From NCBI RefSeq assembly GCF_002975175.1, contig NZ_PCNZ01000006.1, positions 1-64,000 on the forward strand: a stretch of DNA of 64,000 bases, written 5' to 3'. This document shows positions 18,978 to 27,431 of the stretch, in pieces. The notes below the pieces were generated by a model. That model made no database searches and was not told the origin of the DNA. It was given only the letters and a program-made list of their open reading frames with translations. The stretch is from Bacillus sp. MYb209 (lineage in GTDB: Bacteria > Bacillota > Bacilli > Bacillales > Bacillaceae_G). The translations under genes were made by a program, and so were the position numbers. Position 1 is the stretch's first letter, and each line of letters begins with the position of its first letter.

Positions 18978-20261
18978 CTAAAATAAACTTAACTGTATAA
19001 CACTATCCATCTTCTCTTCTTCTTTATTAATCTCTAAAATCCTTTGACCCATTCGCTCCACCAAATCAACCACTAAAGCATTTCCCATACAAAAGTATCT
19101 GTTTCTTTGTGGCATACCTGTATTTGTCCAGTTCATTGGGAATCCATTTAACAACTCACATTCAGCTGGTGTTAAATATCTTAATTTTTTTGTATAAGGA
19201 TCTTCAATTACATGTGAACTTCTATTACATGTTCCTTCACTTGTTAACATGGTACGTCCAGGCTTATCTAAATCGTCAGGGAAAGCCATTCCTCCCTCAG
19301 CGTAGAAGTATTTATGCCCCGTCGCCTTTGATACTCTTTCTTCTTTTTTAGGACCTTTAAGATACTTTAGTTCCTCAAATTCCGTTCTTCCCTTTTTGTT
19401 AACCTTATCCATTTTCAAATAATATGATTCATCTGCAGGACCAAATTTATCATATGCTTTCTGAACAATCTCACCTAAAGTCTTTGGATTTTCAGTTACT
19501 GGAACTACTTCTTCAGTATATACTTGTCCATCTATCATCACGCCAGAATTATAGTATTCCTCTTTAAATGTATCGGAAACCTCAACAATATCGACCGGCA
19601 ACACAAATTGCCCTCTTTTTTTGTTTTCCACAGGTGCTTCATGCACTTTAAAAATCGGAGCGAAAAATCCATTTTCACACAATATCTCTAATGACTTCAT
19701 TTCACTTTGAACAGACGCGAAATGAGATTCTTTTAAGTATGCAAAAATAAATACTCTTCGTCTTCTTTGTGAGTTTCCATAATCCGCAGCGTTAATAACT
19801 CTCCATTCAACTGCATATCCTGCATCTCTAAAGCTCGCCAGCATAATAGAAAAATCACGACCTCTTTGTTTTGCTGGTGACTTCAATAATCTATCTACAT
19901 TCTCTAACAAAACAAATCTTGGCTTGCGAGAATTAACTATGTTTATTATCTCCCAAAAAAGAACACCCTTTTTTCCTTGTATTCCTTTTTCATTTGAGAT
20001 AGTACGTGCTACTGAATAATCTTGACATGGAAAGCCACCTACCAATAAATCATGCTCAGGTATCTCTGGCCAAACCTCTGCTATATCTTTATTTTCATGT
20101 ATTCCTCTATTTTCAAATTGAGTGGCATAACAATTAAATGCATGTTGCGCTTTAGTTAAAGGCTCCCACTGATTTCCCCAAATAATCTCAAAATTCCCGT
20201 TCGCTTCAAGTCCTAACCTAAAACCCCCCACTCCCGCAAAAAGTTCTACTACTTTCACCAT
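18978..20261 (-). CDS. DNA (cytosine-C5) methyltransferase of an RM-type locus
   Basis: The 427-residue enzyme carries the ordered m5C methyltransferase motifs: I (ELFAGVGGFRLGLE), IV (GGFPCQDYSVA, with the catalytic Cys), VI (LLENVDRLL), VIII (GNSQRRRRVFIFAY), IX (RYLTPAECELLNGFP) and X (MGNALVVDLV). It transfers a methyl group from S-adenosylmethionine to C5 of cytosine. The start at 20261 is chosen because homologues begin just before motif I; a TTG-initiated longer frame to 20333 is possible. It is divergent from the Sau3AI-like gene, as in a type II system, so GATC specificity is likely but not proven. It may provide the self mark for the neighbouring dptFGH genes. Confidence 0.9.
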   Translation of the reverse strand: MVKVVELFAGVGGFRLGLEANGNFEIIWGNQWEPLTKAQHAFNCYATQFENRGIHENKDIAEVWPEIPEHDLLVGGFPCQDYSVARTISNEKGIQGKKGVLFWEIINIVNSRKPRFVLLENVDRLLKSPAKQRGRDFSIMLASFRDAGYAVEWRVINAADYGNSQRRRRVFIFAYLKESHFASVQSEMKSLEILCENGFFAPIFKVHEAPVENKKRGQFVLPVDIVEVSDTFKEEYYNSGVMIDGQVYTEEVVPVTENPKTLGEIVQKAYDKFGPADESYYLKMDKVNKKGRTEFEELKYLKGPKKEERVSKATGHKYFYAEGGMAFPDDLDKPGRTMLTSEGTCNRSSHVIEDPYTKKLRYLTPAECELLNGFPMNWTNTGMPQRNRYFCMGNALVVDLVERMGQRILEINKEEEKMDSVIQLSLF

Positions 20262-20534
20262 AAATACACGAACATCCTTTCGGTATTTTATTTCTTTATG
20301 CTTCATTATAATAAAAAGTAAGGAAAAGATCAATCCCTATATTATGAGAGTACATACTTCCGTTCCATAATATAGATTTTTGATTTCCATATCTTATTTA
20401 ATAAGAAATCCTCTGCTTTTCCTTTACATAGTTTTTATCTCTACAAAATTGAAACAGCTTTTTATTATATCATAACTTTTCATTTAAAGGTTTCTAAGCA
20501 AACCAATTAATATAGATAACGAAAGGGGATTACT
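20262..20534. other. divergent promoter region of the methyltransferase and Sau3AI-like genes
   Basis: No gene is seen. The 273 bases are AT-rich and must hold both divergent promoters. No controller (C) protein gene or clear C-box is present. A possible -35 (TTGAAA, 20449-20454) faces the Sau3AI-like gene, but its -10 is poor. Confidence 0.45.
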
Positions 20535-21932
20535 ATGGTTACATACACTACACTAGATGAACTAATGTTAAAAGCAAAAAAAGCTGAAGGACAAAAATTT
20601 AGTGAAATCAATCCAACAAATAAACTCGCAACAGCAAATTCAAAAGGTGAACTTGGTCAGTTAGTCAAAGAGGGCTTTTTTGGGTATGAAAGCTCCTCAG
20701 ATGCGGACATTAACTTCAAAAACCTTGGAGTCAAACTAAAAGTAACACCTTTTAAGCAAAATAAAAATGGATCCTTATCCGCTAAAGAACGCTTAGTTTT
20801 AAATATCATTAACTACATGGAGGAAGTTAATACATCTTTCGAAGAGTCTAGTTTCTGGGGAAAGAACAAAAAATTATTACTTATGTTTTACGAATGGAAA
20901 GCAGATTTAAATCGTCAAGACTTCCATATCACAAAAAGTGTTCTATTTTCATATCCTGAAGCTGATTTAGAAATAATAAAGCAAGATTGGGAAACAATCG
21001 TATCTAAGATTCGCTCTGGAAAAGCACATGAGTTATCTGAAGGTGATACAAATTATTTAGGAGCTTGTACAAAAGGAGCTAATAAAAACTCAATTCGTTC
21101 ACAACCATTTTCAGAAATACCAGCGATGCAACGAGCATTTTCATTAAAACCTTCCTATATGACTACATTAGTTCGTAGATATATCAAAAATGAAGAGTTA
21201 ATAAGCTTCACAACAGCCAACGACTTAAAAGGAAAATCATTAGAAGAATTTCTTCATTCCAAATTCGAACCTTATATAGGATTAACAGATAAAGAGATTG
21301 CCCAATCACTAGAAATAGATTCTAAACCTACTGCAAAAAATTTCGTTCCATCATTGGTAAGTTCTTTACTAGGTATAAAAAATACACGCCTTACTAATAT
21401 TGAAGAATTCGCAAAAGCCAATATAGAATTTAAAACAATTCGCCTAGAGCCAAATGGAAAACCTGAACAGAGCATGTCATTTGAAACTATTGATTTTCAT
21501 CAGTGGACAAACGAATCATGGGAAGAAAGCGAAATCCGCGAACGCTTCTATCAAACCAAATTTTTATTTGTAATCTTTGAATTTAAACAAACAAAAAAAG
21601 AAAATCTAAACCGTGAGCTCTACTTTAAAGGTATTAAAATTTGGAACATGCCTACTCCTACAATAGAAAAAGAAATACGAGGACTTTGGAAAGAAGTAAA
21701 TACAGTGGTAAATGACGGCGTTCAACTTGAATATAAAACACATGGGGGTAAAATCGTTGAAGTAAATAACCTACCAAAAATGAATTTCAACGGTGTTGCG
21801 CACATTAGACCAAAAGCTCGCAATGGCTCTGACAAAGTAACTTTACCTGATGGTCAGCAAATTACAAAGCAGTGTTATTGGTTGAATAATTCTTATATTG
21901 CTTCTGTTATTGCCAATAACGTTAACGAGTAA
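20535..21932 (+). CDS. Sau3AI/MutH-family endonuclease, probably catalytically impaired
   Basis: The 465-residue protein follows Sau3AI along its length. It has an N-terminal MutH-like domain (KGELGQLVKEGFFGY, SSDADINFKNLGVKLKVTP, SAKERLVLNIINY) and a second MutH-like C-terminal domain (about 290-465) ending HIRPKARNGSD and KQCYWLNNSYI. Sau3AI cuts unmethylated GATC. The family active site is D-(x)n-E-x-K; here D58 and K69 are present, but the expected Glu in G-V-E-L-K is Lys67 (AAA at 20733-20735). If the read is right, cleavage should be lost while DNA binding may remain. AAAGGGG precedes the ATG. It is divergent from the methyltransferase, its probable partner. Confidence 0.85.
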   Translation: MVTYTTLDELMLKAKKAEGQKFSEINPTNKLATANSKGELGQLVKEGFFGYESSSDADINFKNLGVKLKVTPFKQNKNGSLSAKERLVLNIINYMEEVNTSFEESSFWGKNKKLLLMFYEWKADLNRQDFHITKSVLFSYPEADLEIIKQDWETIVSKIRSGKAHELSEGDTNYLGACTKGANKNSIRSQPFSEIPAMQRAFSLKPSYMTTLVRRYIKNEELISFTTANDLKGKSLEEFLHSKFEPYIGLTDKEIAQSLEIDSKPTAKNFVPSLVSSLLGIKNTRLTNIEEFAKANIEFKTIRLEPNGKPEQSMSFETIDFHQWTNESWEESEIRERFYQTKFLFVIFEFKQTKKENLNRELYFKGIKIWNMPTPTIEKEIRGLWKEVNTVVNDGVQLEYKTHGGKIVEVNNLPKMNFNGVAHIRPKARNGSDKVTLPDGQQITKQCYWLNNSYIASVIANNVNE

Positions 21933-21968
21933 TTTAGTTTAATCTACAATCTTTATACCGCACAAAAA

Positions 21969-22015
21969 AACACCTTCTCACTTCACATGATTAGTACATA
22001 CAGTGAGAAGGTGTT
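21969..22015. terminator. terminator after the Sau3AI-like gene
   Basis: AACACCTTCTCACT (21969-21982) pairs exactly with AGTGAGAAGGTGTT (22002-22015). T-rich sequence follows on the plus strand and A-rich sequence precedes it, so it can serve both converging genes. Confidence 0.8.
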
Positions 22016-22063
22016 GTTTCTATAAGAGATTTACATAGCTTATTGTAGGAGTACTACCTCTCA

Positions 22064-23038
22064 TTATTTCAAGCCAATTCCCCCTATCAACTCACCATAT
22101 CCTAAACTACTCTCCTCCAAAAACACCCTCGTCTCCCCACTATTCTTATAAAAGTAATTCCAACCCCTCTCCCTCAAAATCCCCTTCCAACTATCACTCT
22201 CAACCATCCTCTTAATAATACTATCCCAATAAGCAACCTCTTCCTCCGTCATATCTTTCGGCCCCATAATTCCTTTCCAATGCTGAAATATGACGTCAAT
22301 CCCTTGTTCTTTCCACGTTGGGATTTCTGGTAATCGGTCTAGTCGTTTTGGTGCTGATACGGCTAGTATTTTTATTTTGCCGGCTTTGTATTGTTTTTCG
22401 GCTTCGGATAGGGTCATTGTTGCGGCGTTGATTTGTTTGTTCGTTAGGGCATTTATGATTTTTTCTTTGTTTTCGTAGACGAAGAATTCTAGTTCGGCAG
22501 GGTTTATGCCGAATGCTTTGCTTACTTGTACGAAGGATAGGTGATCGTCGTTTCCTAAGCCTGGAGCCACGCCGATTTTGAAGTTTTTCTTATCTTGTTT
22601 TAGTTGTTCCATTAGTTGTTTTGCGTTTTCTATGTTTGAGTCTTTTGATACGACAACAACTTCCCAGTCTGACGCTAGTGTTGCGAGCGGTGTGAAATCT
22701 TTATATGTTAGTTTACTGTGGCCTAGTAGGTTATTCGTTATGAGTAAGCTTGAATTAATCGCAAGTACGTGACCGCCTTTTTGTTTCGTATATTTCCATC
22801 CGACATCACCGCTGCCGCCTACTTTATTTGTGACTGTGATTGGTTTTGTGAAGATTTTTTCTTCTGTCAGTGTTTTTTGCATCGCTCGTGCCGTTAAGTC
22901 CCATCCAGCGCCTTGAACGTTCGGTGCAACGATTTCTACTTCTTCTATGTTCACTTTATTTGTGTGAGTTTTTTCCGAGGAACAACCAGCTATTACTCCT
23001 GTCATGATCCATATACATAGTAATAATCGTTTTTTCAT
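22064..23038 (-). CDS. TctC-type tricarboxylate-binding lipoprotein (YflP-like)
   Basis: The 324-residue protein has a lipoprotein signal (MKKRLLLCIW, lipobox VIAGC with Cys19) and the TctC/Bug solute-binding fold: VEIVAPNVQGAGWDLTARAM, KVGGSGDVGWKY, GVAPGLGNDDHL. TctC proteins bind citrate or similar acids outside the cell. No TctA or TctB membrane gene is nearby. Instead the ATG overlaps the stop of the response regulator gene (ATGA), as with yflP beside citST of Bacillus subtilis, so it may be a co-sensor for the two-component system. A long upstream extension of the frame lies inside the regulator gene and is rejected. Confidence 0.85.
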   Translation of the reverse strand: MKKRLLLCIWIMTGVIAGCSSEKTHTNKVNIEEVEIVAPNVQGAGWDLTARAMQKTLTEEKIFTKPITVTNKVGGSGDVGWKYTKQKGGHVLAINSSLLITNNLLGHSKLTYKDFTPLATLASDWEVVVVSKDSNIENAKQLMEQLKQDKKNFKIGVAPGLGNDDHLSFVQVSKAFGINPAELEFFVYENKEKIINALTNKQINAATMTLSEAEKQYKAGKIKILAVSAPKRLDRLPEIPTWKEQGIDVIFQHWKGIMGPKDMTEEEVAYWDSIIKRMVESDSWKGILRERGWNYFYKNSGETRVFLEESSLGYGELIGGIGLK

Positions 23039-23712
23039 AATCCTCGTCCTATTCGATATTTTCGTTCTTGTCGCCCGATAATACCGTATGTATACTCTAC
23101 TGTGCATTCGTTTGTCGCTACTAAGTATTCTAAATATCTTCTTGCGGTTGTTCTGGAGGCCCCCATTTGTTCTCCCATTTCTTCTATTGTAATTCCCTCT
23201 TGGAATCCTTTTATAATTCCTTTCACTTTTTGCAGTGTTAACGGATCAACACCGGTCGGTAAGTTTTTCATATCTTGTGTTTGCGAAGTACCGAAGAAGT
23301 TATCGATTAGTGCTTGATTTACTTCATTGTTACTATGTAATAATTGCTTCTTTCTTTTATAGTCTTCAATGGTGCGAACAAACTTTTCTAACGTGACCGG
23401 TTTTATAAGGTAGTTGCTTACGCCATTTCGAATTGCTTTTTCTAGCATATGATTTTCGTTCGCCGCTGTAACCATAATGACGTCAACGGTTGGAAAGTCA
23501 GCATGGATTTTCGGCAATAAGTCTGTACCAATTCCATCTGGTAAGTAAATATCTAATAGAAGCAAATCAATTTCTTCTTTTTGTAGTAGTTCCATCGTTT
23601 CTTTTGCGTTCAATGCTTTTCCGATCACTTTTACGTCCTTTATTTTTGATAAAAACTCCTCTTGAATTTGCGCTACGCGGAAATCATCTTCTGCAATTGC
23701 AACCTTCAACAT
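23035..23712 (-). CDS. CitT/DcuR-family response regulator
   Basis: This 225-residue regulator has a receiver domain with the acidic pair near residues 9-10, phospho-acceptor Asp54 in LLLLDIYLPDG, and the Lys in NYLIKPV. The C-terminal helix-turn-helix domain (about 160-225: GITIEEMGEQMGASRTTARRYL) is of the CitB/DcuR type. It is placed between the sensor kinase (20 bases upstream) and the TctC-like gene (overlap), so all three form one operon. The likely target is the divergent MHS transporter gene at 25546. Confidence 0.88.
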   Translation of the reverse strand: MLKVAIAEDDFRVAQIQEEFLSKIKDVKVIGKALNAKETMELLQKEEIDLLLLDIYLPDGIGTDLLPKIHADFPTVDVIMVTAANENHMLEKAIRNGVSNYLIKPVTLEKFVRTIEDYKRKKQLLHSNNEVNQALIDNFFGTSQTQDMKNLPTGVDPLTLQKVKGIIKGFQEGITIEEMGEQMGASRTTARRYLEYLVATNECTVEYTYGIIGRQERKYRIGRGL

Positions 23713-23731
23713 ATGTCCGTCCCCCTGTTTG

Positions 23732-25321
23732 TCATTTACTTTCTTTCAATGTTTTCGGAAGGTAAATTGTAAAAATAGCTCCCCCATTTTTCTCGTTCTG
23801 AATTTCAATTGTTCCTTGTAGTACGTCTACCATTTCTTTCACGTTTGCTAGTCCGTAACCACGATTATTTCCTTTCGTCGAAAATCCTTTTTGAAAAATG
23901 GTACTTATTTTTTCTGCTGGTACTCCTATCCCGCTATCTATCACTTCAAAAACAATATCGTGCCCAATGTCAGTAACAAAGAAGGAAACACTCTTTTCCT
24001 CTTGCCCACTCACCGTATCAAACGCATTATCGATAATGTTTCCAAGGATCGTAATAAGGTGCGAAACTTTTATATGATCTGGTAGCGGATGAAGTGCACT
24101 ATCTCCTTCAATATGAAAATCGATTTTCTTCTCAGACGCTGTTCCAAGTTTCCCCAATAAAATAGCTTGTACTTTCGCATCATGAATTTGATGGAATAAA
24201 ATATGGTTTTGGCTTTGATGAATATTAGATTCTTGTTGGATAAATTCAATTGCTTCTCTGTAGTGCCCTAACTGCAATAAACCTGATAAGACGAAAAGTT
24301 TATTTGTAAATTCATGTGTTTGAGCGCGTAAGTCCTCTGAATACTTTCTTACCTCAGATATTGTGTTAACAAGGTTTTGCAATTCGGTTTTATCTCTAAA
24401 ACTACATACAACACCTACCGTACTGTTATTTTCGAGTATTGGTGTCATGTTTAAAATAAACACTTTATCTTGAAACGCTATTTCTTGATCGTTTTCTAGC
24501 ACTCTCCCCATATTAAAATTCGGTAAAACTTTTGAAATGTGCTGATGCACATAATCATCATTTACATGCAACATCTCTTCTGCCGAAGTGTTCATCATTG
24601 TAATAAAACCGTTTTGATCAATGGCAATAATCCCTTCTTTTATAGATAGTAGTATCGCGCTTCGTTCCCGGTATAACGCTGCGATTTCATTCGGTTCCAA
24701 ACCTAATGTATCTTTCCTAATACTACGTGCTAAAAGTATCCCGCCAACAATTCCAACTAGTAATACCGCTAAGGAAAAGAGTATAATTTCTTTCGTTCTG
24801 CTCAATATGTTAGATTCAATACCTTTTATTAAAAACTCTACTGTGACAACGCCTACTACTTGATCGTAATCTCCGTTATGAATAATAATAGGTGCCTTCG
24901 CCATTAAAGCAGGATCGCTTACTCCCTTTCCTTCAAGCGTATAATATCCTCCAAAAGTAAGTGCTTCATAGTTATATGGATTGTTACTCTTTGTACCAAT
25001 CAACTCCGAATTAGAATGTGAATACATAACCCCATAGCGATCTTCCACAATTACATAATCTGCACCAGCTTGCTCGCGAACTTGTTCCGCAATGGATTGA
25101 ATGGTACTTTTATGCTCGTTATATTGAAAAGCCTCTTTTATAGCTGGCATAAAAGAAAGAGATTTAGCCGTTTGCAGTGCTAACTGTTCCACTTGACGCT
25201 TCGTATCAACGGACTGAATGTAAACAAATATCCCCGCTAACAGGAGAACGACAAATAAAATTAATGTAATAATTAAGCCTAGTATTTTCGTTTGTAATGA
25301 CACTTTACGTGATTTTTTCAT
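23732..25321 (-). CDS. CitS/DcuS-family sensor histidine kinase
   Basis: The 529-residue kinase has two membrane helices (about 10-32 and 175-197) flanking an extracytoplasmic sCache/PAS domain (VREQAGADYVIVEDRYGVMY). A cytoplasmic PAS domain follows (about 215-325). The DcuS/CitA-type phospho-acceptor segment is QTHEFTNKLFVLSGLL (His near 335). The ATPase domain has NIIDNAFD (N box), DSGIGVP (G1) and GYGLANVKE (G2). This family senses citrate, malate or related acids. Context with a TctC-like lipoprotein and an organic acid transporter supports this. Confidence 0.9.
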   Translation of the reverse strand: MKKSRKVSLQTKILGLIITLILFVVLLLAGIFVYIQSVDTKRQVEQLALQTAKSLSFMPAIKEAFQYNEHKSTIQSIAEQVREQAGADYVIVEDRYGVMYSHSNSELIGTKSNNPYNYEALTFGGYYTLEGKGVSDPALMAKAPIIIHNGDYDQVVGVVTVEFLIKGIESNILSRTKEIILFSLAVLLVGIVGGILLARSIRKDTLGLEPNEIAALYRERSAILLSIKEGIIAIDQNGFITMMNTSAEEMLHVNDDYVHQHISKVLPNFNMGRVLENDQEIAFQDKVFILNMTPILENNSTVGVVCSFRDKTELQNLVNTISEVRKYSEDLRAQTHEFTNKLFVLSGLLQLGHYREAIEFIQQESNIHQSQNHILFHQIHDAKVQAILLGKLGTASEKKIDFHIEGDSALHPLPDHIKVSHLITILGNIIDNAFDTVSGQEEKSVSFFVTDIGHDIVFEVIDSGIGVPAEKISTIFQKGFSTKGNNRGYGLANVKEMVDVLQGTIEIQNEKNGGAIFTIYLPKTLKESK

Positions 25322-25454
25322 ACTTCATATCCCTTGATAAAATATTCAAAAATATCAATCTCCTTTTTCTATTATTATGACAAAACTAAAAATGAAGCAA
25401 CTATTAAAAATATCCATGTACATAAAGTACAAAAAGAATAAAATTGTCATAATA

Positions 25455-25483
25455 TTGAGATTTCGGATACAAAACAGTACAAT
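25455..25483 (+). promoter_or_regulatory. sigma-A promoter of the MHS transporter gene
   Basis: The -35 TTGAGA (25455-25460) and -10 TACAAT (25478-25483) are 17 bases apart. Transcription should start near 25490, about 56 bases before the ATG. Confidence 0.6.
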
Positions 25484-25493
25484 TCAACTGCAT

Positions 25494-25507
25494 TGAACAC
25501 GCTTTCA
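25494..25507 (+). promoter_or_regulatory. cre site (CcpA operator)
   Basis: TGAACACGCTTTCA matches 13 of 14 positions of the Bacillus cre consensus TGWAARCGYTWNCW. It lies just downstream of the predicted start site, a position at which CcpA represses. This fits catabolite repression of an organic acid transporter. Confidence 0.65.
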
Positions 25508-25545
25508 TATTTAACTTTTATTTATAAGCAAGAGGAGGAATTATT

Positions 25546-26868
25546 ATGGCTCAAGCAAAATCTAACCGAGTGGCCGGCAATATCTTCAAAGGTTCAGTCG
25601 GCAATTTAATTGAATGGTATGACTGGTATGTTTACTCTGCTTTCGCTGTTTATTTTTCAGCAGAGTTCTTTCCTAAAGGAGATCCAACGAGCCAGTTACT
25701 GAACACAGCAGCTATTTTCGCAGTTGGATTTTTAATGCGCCCTATTGGAAGTTTATTAATGGGACGTTATGCAGATCGGCACGGACGCCGGGCAGCATTA
25801 ACGCTTTCCATTACGGTTATGGCCGGTGGTTCTTTAATTATTGCCTGTACACCTAGTTACGAAAGCATCGGTATTATGGCACCAATTATTTTAGTTCTTG
25901 CCCGTTTACTGCAAGGATTATCACTCGGCGGAGAGTACGGAACTTCCGCAACGTATTTATCTGAAATGGCTAGTAGTGGCCGCCGTGGTTTTTATTCAAG
26001 CTTCCAATATGTAACGCTCGTTGCTGGACAGATGGTTGCGTTAGGCGTTCAAATTGTTCTTCAGCAATTACTGAGTGAACCAGATATGAAAGCTTGGGGA
26101 TGGCGTATTCCATTCATTATTGGAGCGATGGGCGCAGTAGCTGTATTATGGCTTCGCCGCACGATGGATGAATCGGAGCAATTCTCAAAAATGGAATCTA
26201 AAAACCGCGAAAACGCAGGAACCGTTCGCGCTCTTATGAAGCATCCGAAAGCAGTATTAACAGTAGTCGGCCTAACACTAGGAGGCACTGTTGCATTCTA
26301 TACGTACACAACATATTTACAAAAGTTCATGGTAAACACAGTCGGTCTTCCGAAAGAAGTTGTAAGTTGGATTAATTTTGTCGCACTACTTATATTCGTT
26401 GTACTTCAACCAATTGCGGGGCTACTATCCGATAAAATTGGACGCCGCCCACTATTAATGGCTTTCGGTATTCTCGGAACGTTACTAACAGCACCAATCT
26501 TCTTCTTTATGGAAAAAACGACAGAACCAATGGTAGCATTTTTACTCATGATGGTCGGCCTTATTATCGTTACTGGTTACACTTCCATTAACGCAATTGT
26601 AAAAGCAGAACTCTTCCCAACTGAAATTCGCGCACTTGGCGTAGGCTTACCATATGCACTAACAGTTGCGATATTCGGCGGGACTGCAGAGTTCATCGCA
26701 TTATGGCTAAAGAGTATTGGAATGGAATCACTATTCTACTTCTATGTAGCTGGATGTATCGCGATAAGCTTTATTACGTATTGGCGTATGGATGAGTCAT
26801 CGAAGACTTCGCAGATTGAGGCGGAGCTTGGTGGTGGAGATAAACTAGCTAATAATAAATCTAGTTAA
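25546..26868 (+). CDS. MHS-family (KgtP-like) organic acid:proton symporter
   Basis: The 440-residue protein has 12 predicted membrane segments and the metabolite:H+ symporter signatures GNLIEWYDWYVYSAFAVYF, GRYADRHGRRAALT, LLQGLSLGGEYGTSATYLSE and SDKIGRRPLLM. These are close to alpha-ketoglutarate and citrate/proline permeases. GAGGAGG lies 8 bases before the ATG. It is divergent from the sensor kinase operon and carries its own sigma-A promoter and cre site, so control by the two-component system plus CcpA is likely. The exact substrate is not known from sequence. Confidence 0.88.
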   Translation: MAQAKSNRVAGNIFKGSVGNLIEWYDWYVYSAFAVYFSAEFFPKGDPTSQLLNTAAIFAVGFLMRPIGSLLMGRYADRHGRRAALTLSITVMAGGSLIIACTPSYESIGIMAPIILVLARLLQGLSLGGEYGTSATYLSEMASSGRRGFYSSFQYVTLVAGQMVALGVQIVLQQLLSEPDMKAWGWRIPFIIGAMGAVAVLWLRRTMDESEQFSKMESKNRENAGTVRALMKHPKAVLTVVGLTLGGTVAFYTYTTYLQKFMVNTVGLPKEVVSWINFVALLIFVVLQPIAGLLSDKIGRRPLLMAFGILGTLLTAPIFFFMEKTTEPMVAFLLMMVGLIIVTGYTSINAIVKAELFPTEIRALGVGLPYALTVAIFGGTAEFIALWLKSIGMESLFYFYVAGCIAISFITYWRMDESSKTSQIEAELGGGDKLANNKSS

Positions 26869-26948
26869 AATTACGTATTCTATGTTCTTCGTTTACCTGA
26901 ACTCGATTTGCTTTATCTAAAAAAGCATAATTCATTAATATACAATTT

Positions 26949-26978
26949 AAAAACCTCTACTTATATGTAGAGGTTTTT
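26949..26978. terminator. terminator after the MHS transporter gene
   Basis: AAAAACCTCTAC and GTAGAGGTTTTT (26949-26960 and 26967-26978) form a perfect stem with a six-base loop. Confidence 0.8.
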
Positions 26979-26979
26979 G

Positions 26980-27431
26980 TATGACGAAAAAACAAGTAGT
27001 TCCATTGTTATTTTACAAACCCCAAATTCTTCCTCATCTTAAAGTGGAACAAATTTATTACTTAGAGTGTCTAATAAGTGTATTTCTAATATTAGTTGTC
27101 CAGATTGGATACAACATATCCCGTTTGACATCTATTTTTATGTATTACAAAAAAAAGAAAGGACTTATTATTCCCAAAAGTAAAAAATATGTATTGTAAT
27201 ACTACGGTTAAGTATTACAAGTTTAATACTTTCACAGGTGAACCATTACAAGTGAAAACAAAAAAGAAATAACCCAAACCGTGACTTATCAATCATATAA
27301 ACGTTTTGGATGTCCTTTAACCTGTGAAATTTTAGCTGCAGTAGTATTGTTACCCTATGCCATCTTTAATTGCATTGGTATTTAGAATACCTAGACAAAA
27401 TCCATATATTCTTGAAAGAGGTTGAAAATTT
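26980..27431. other. upstream region of the beta-lactamase gene, no clear gene
   Basis: A plus-strand frame opening at 26981 begins inside the terminator and lacks a ribosome site, so it is not called. A 34-codon frame at 27281-27385 (GTG start) encodes a basic stretch and a hydrophobic tail, also without a ribosome site. No blaI or blaR1 gene is seen on either side. Confidence 0.4.

Noticed and set aside
20262-20534. Controller protein gene or C-box of an RM system
   Set aside because: No short helix-turn-helix frame or clear repeated operator is visible between the divergent genes.
27281-27385. 34-codon frame with a hydrophobic tail before the beta-lactamase gene
   Set aside because: It starts with GTG, has no ribosome site and no known family; kept only as a note.
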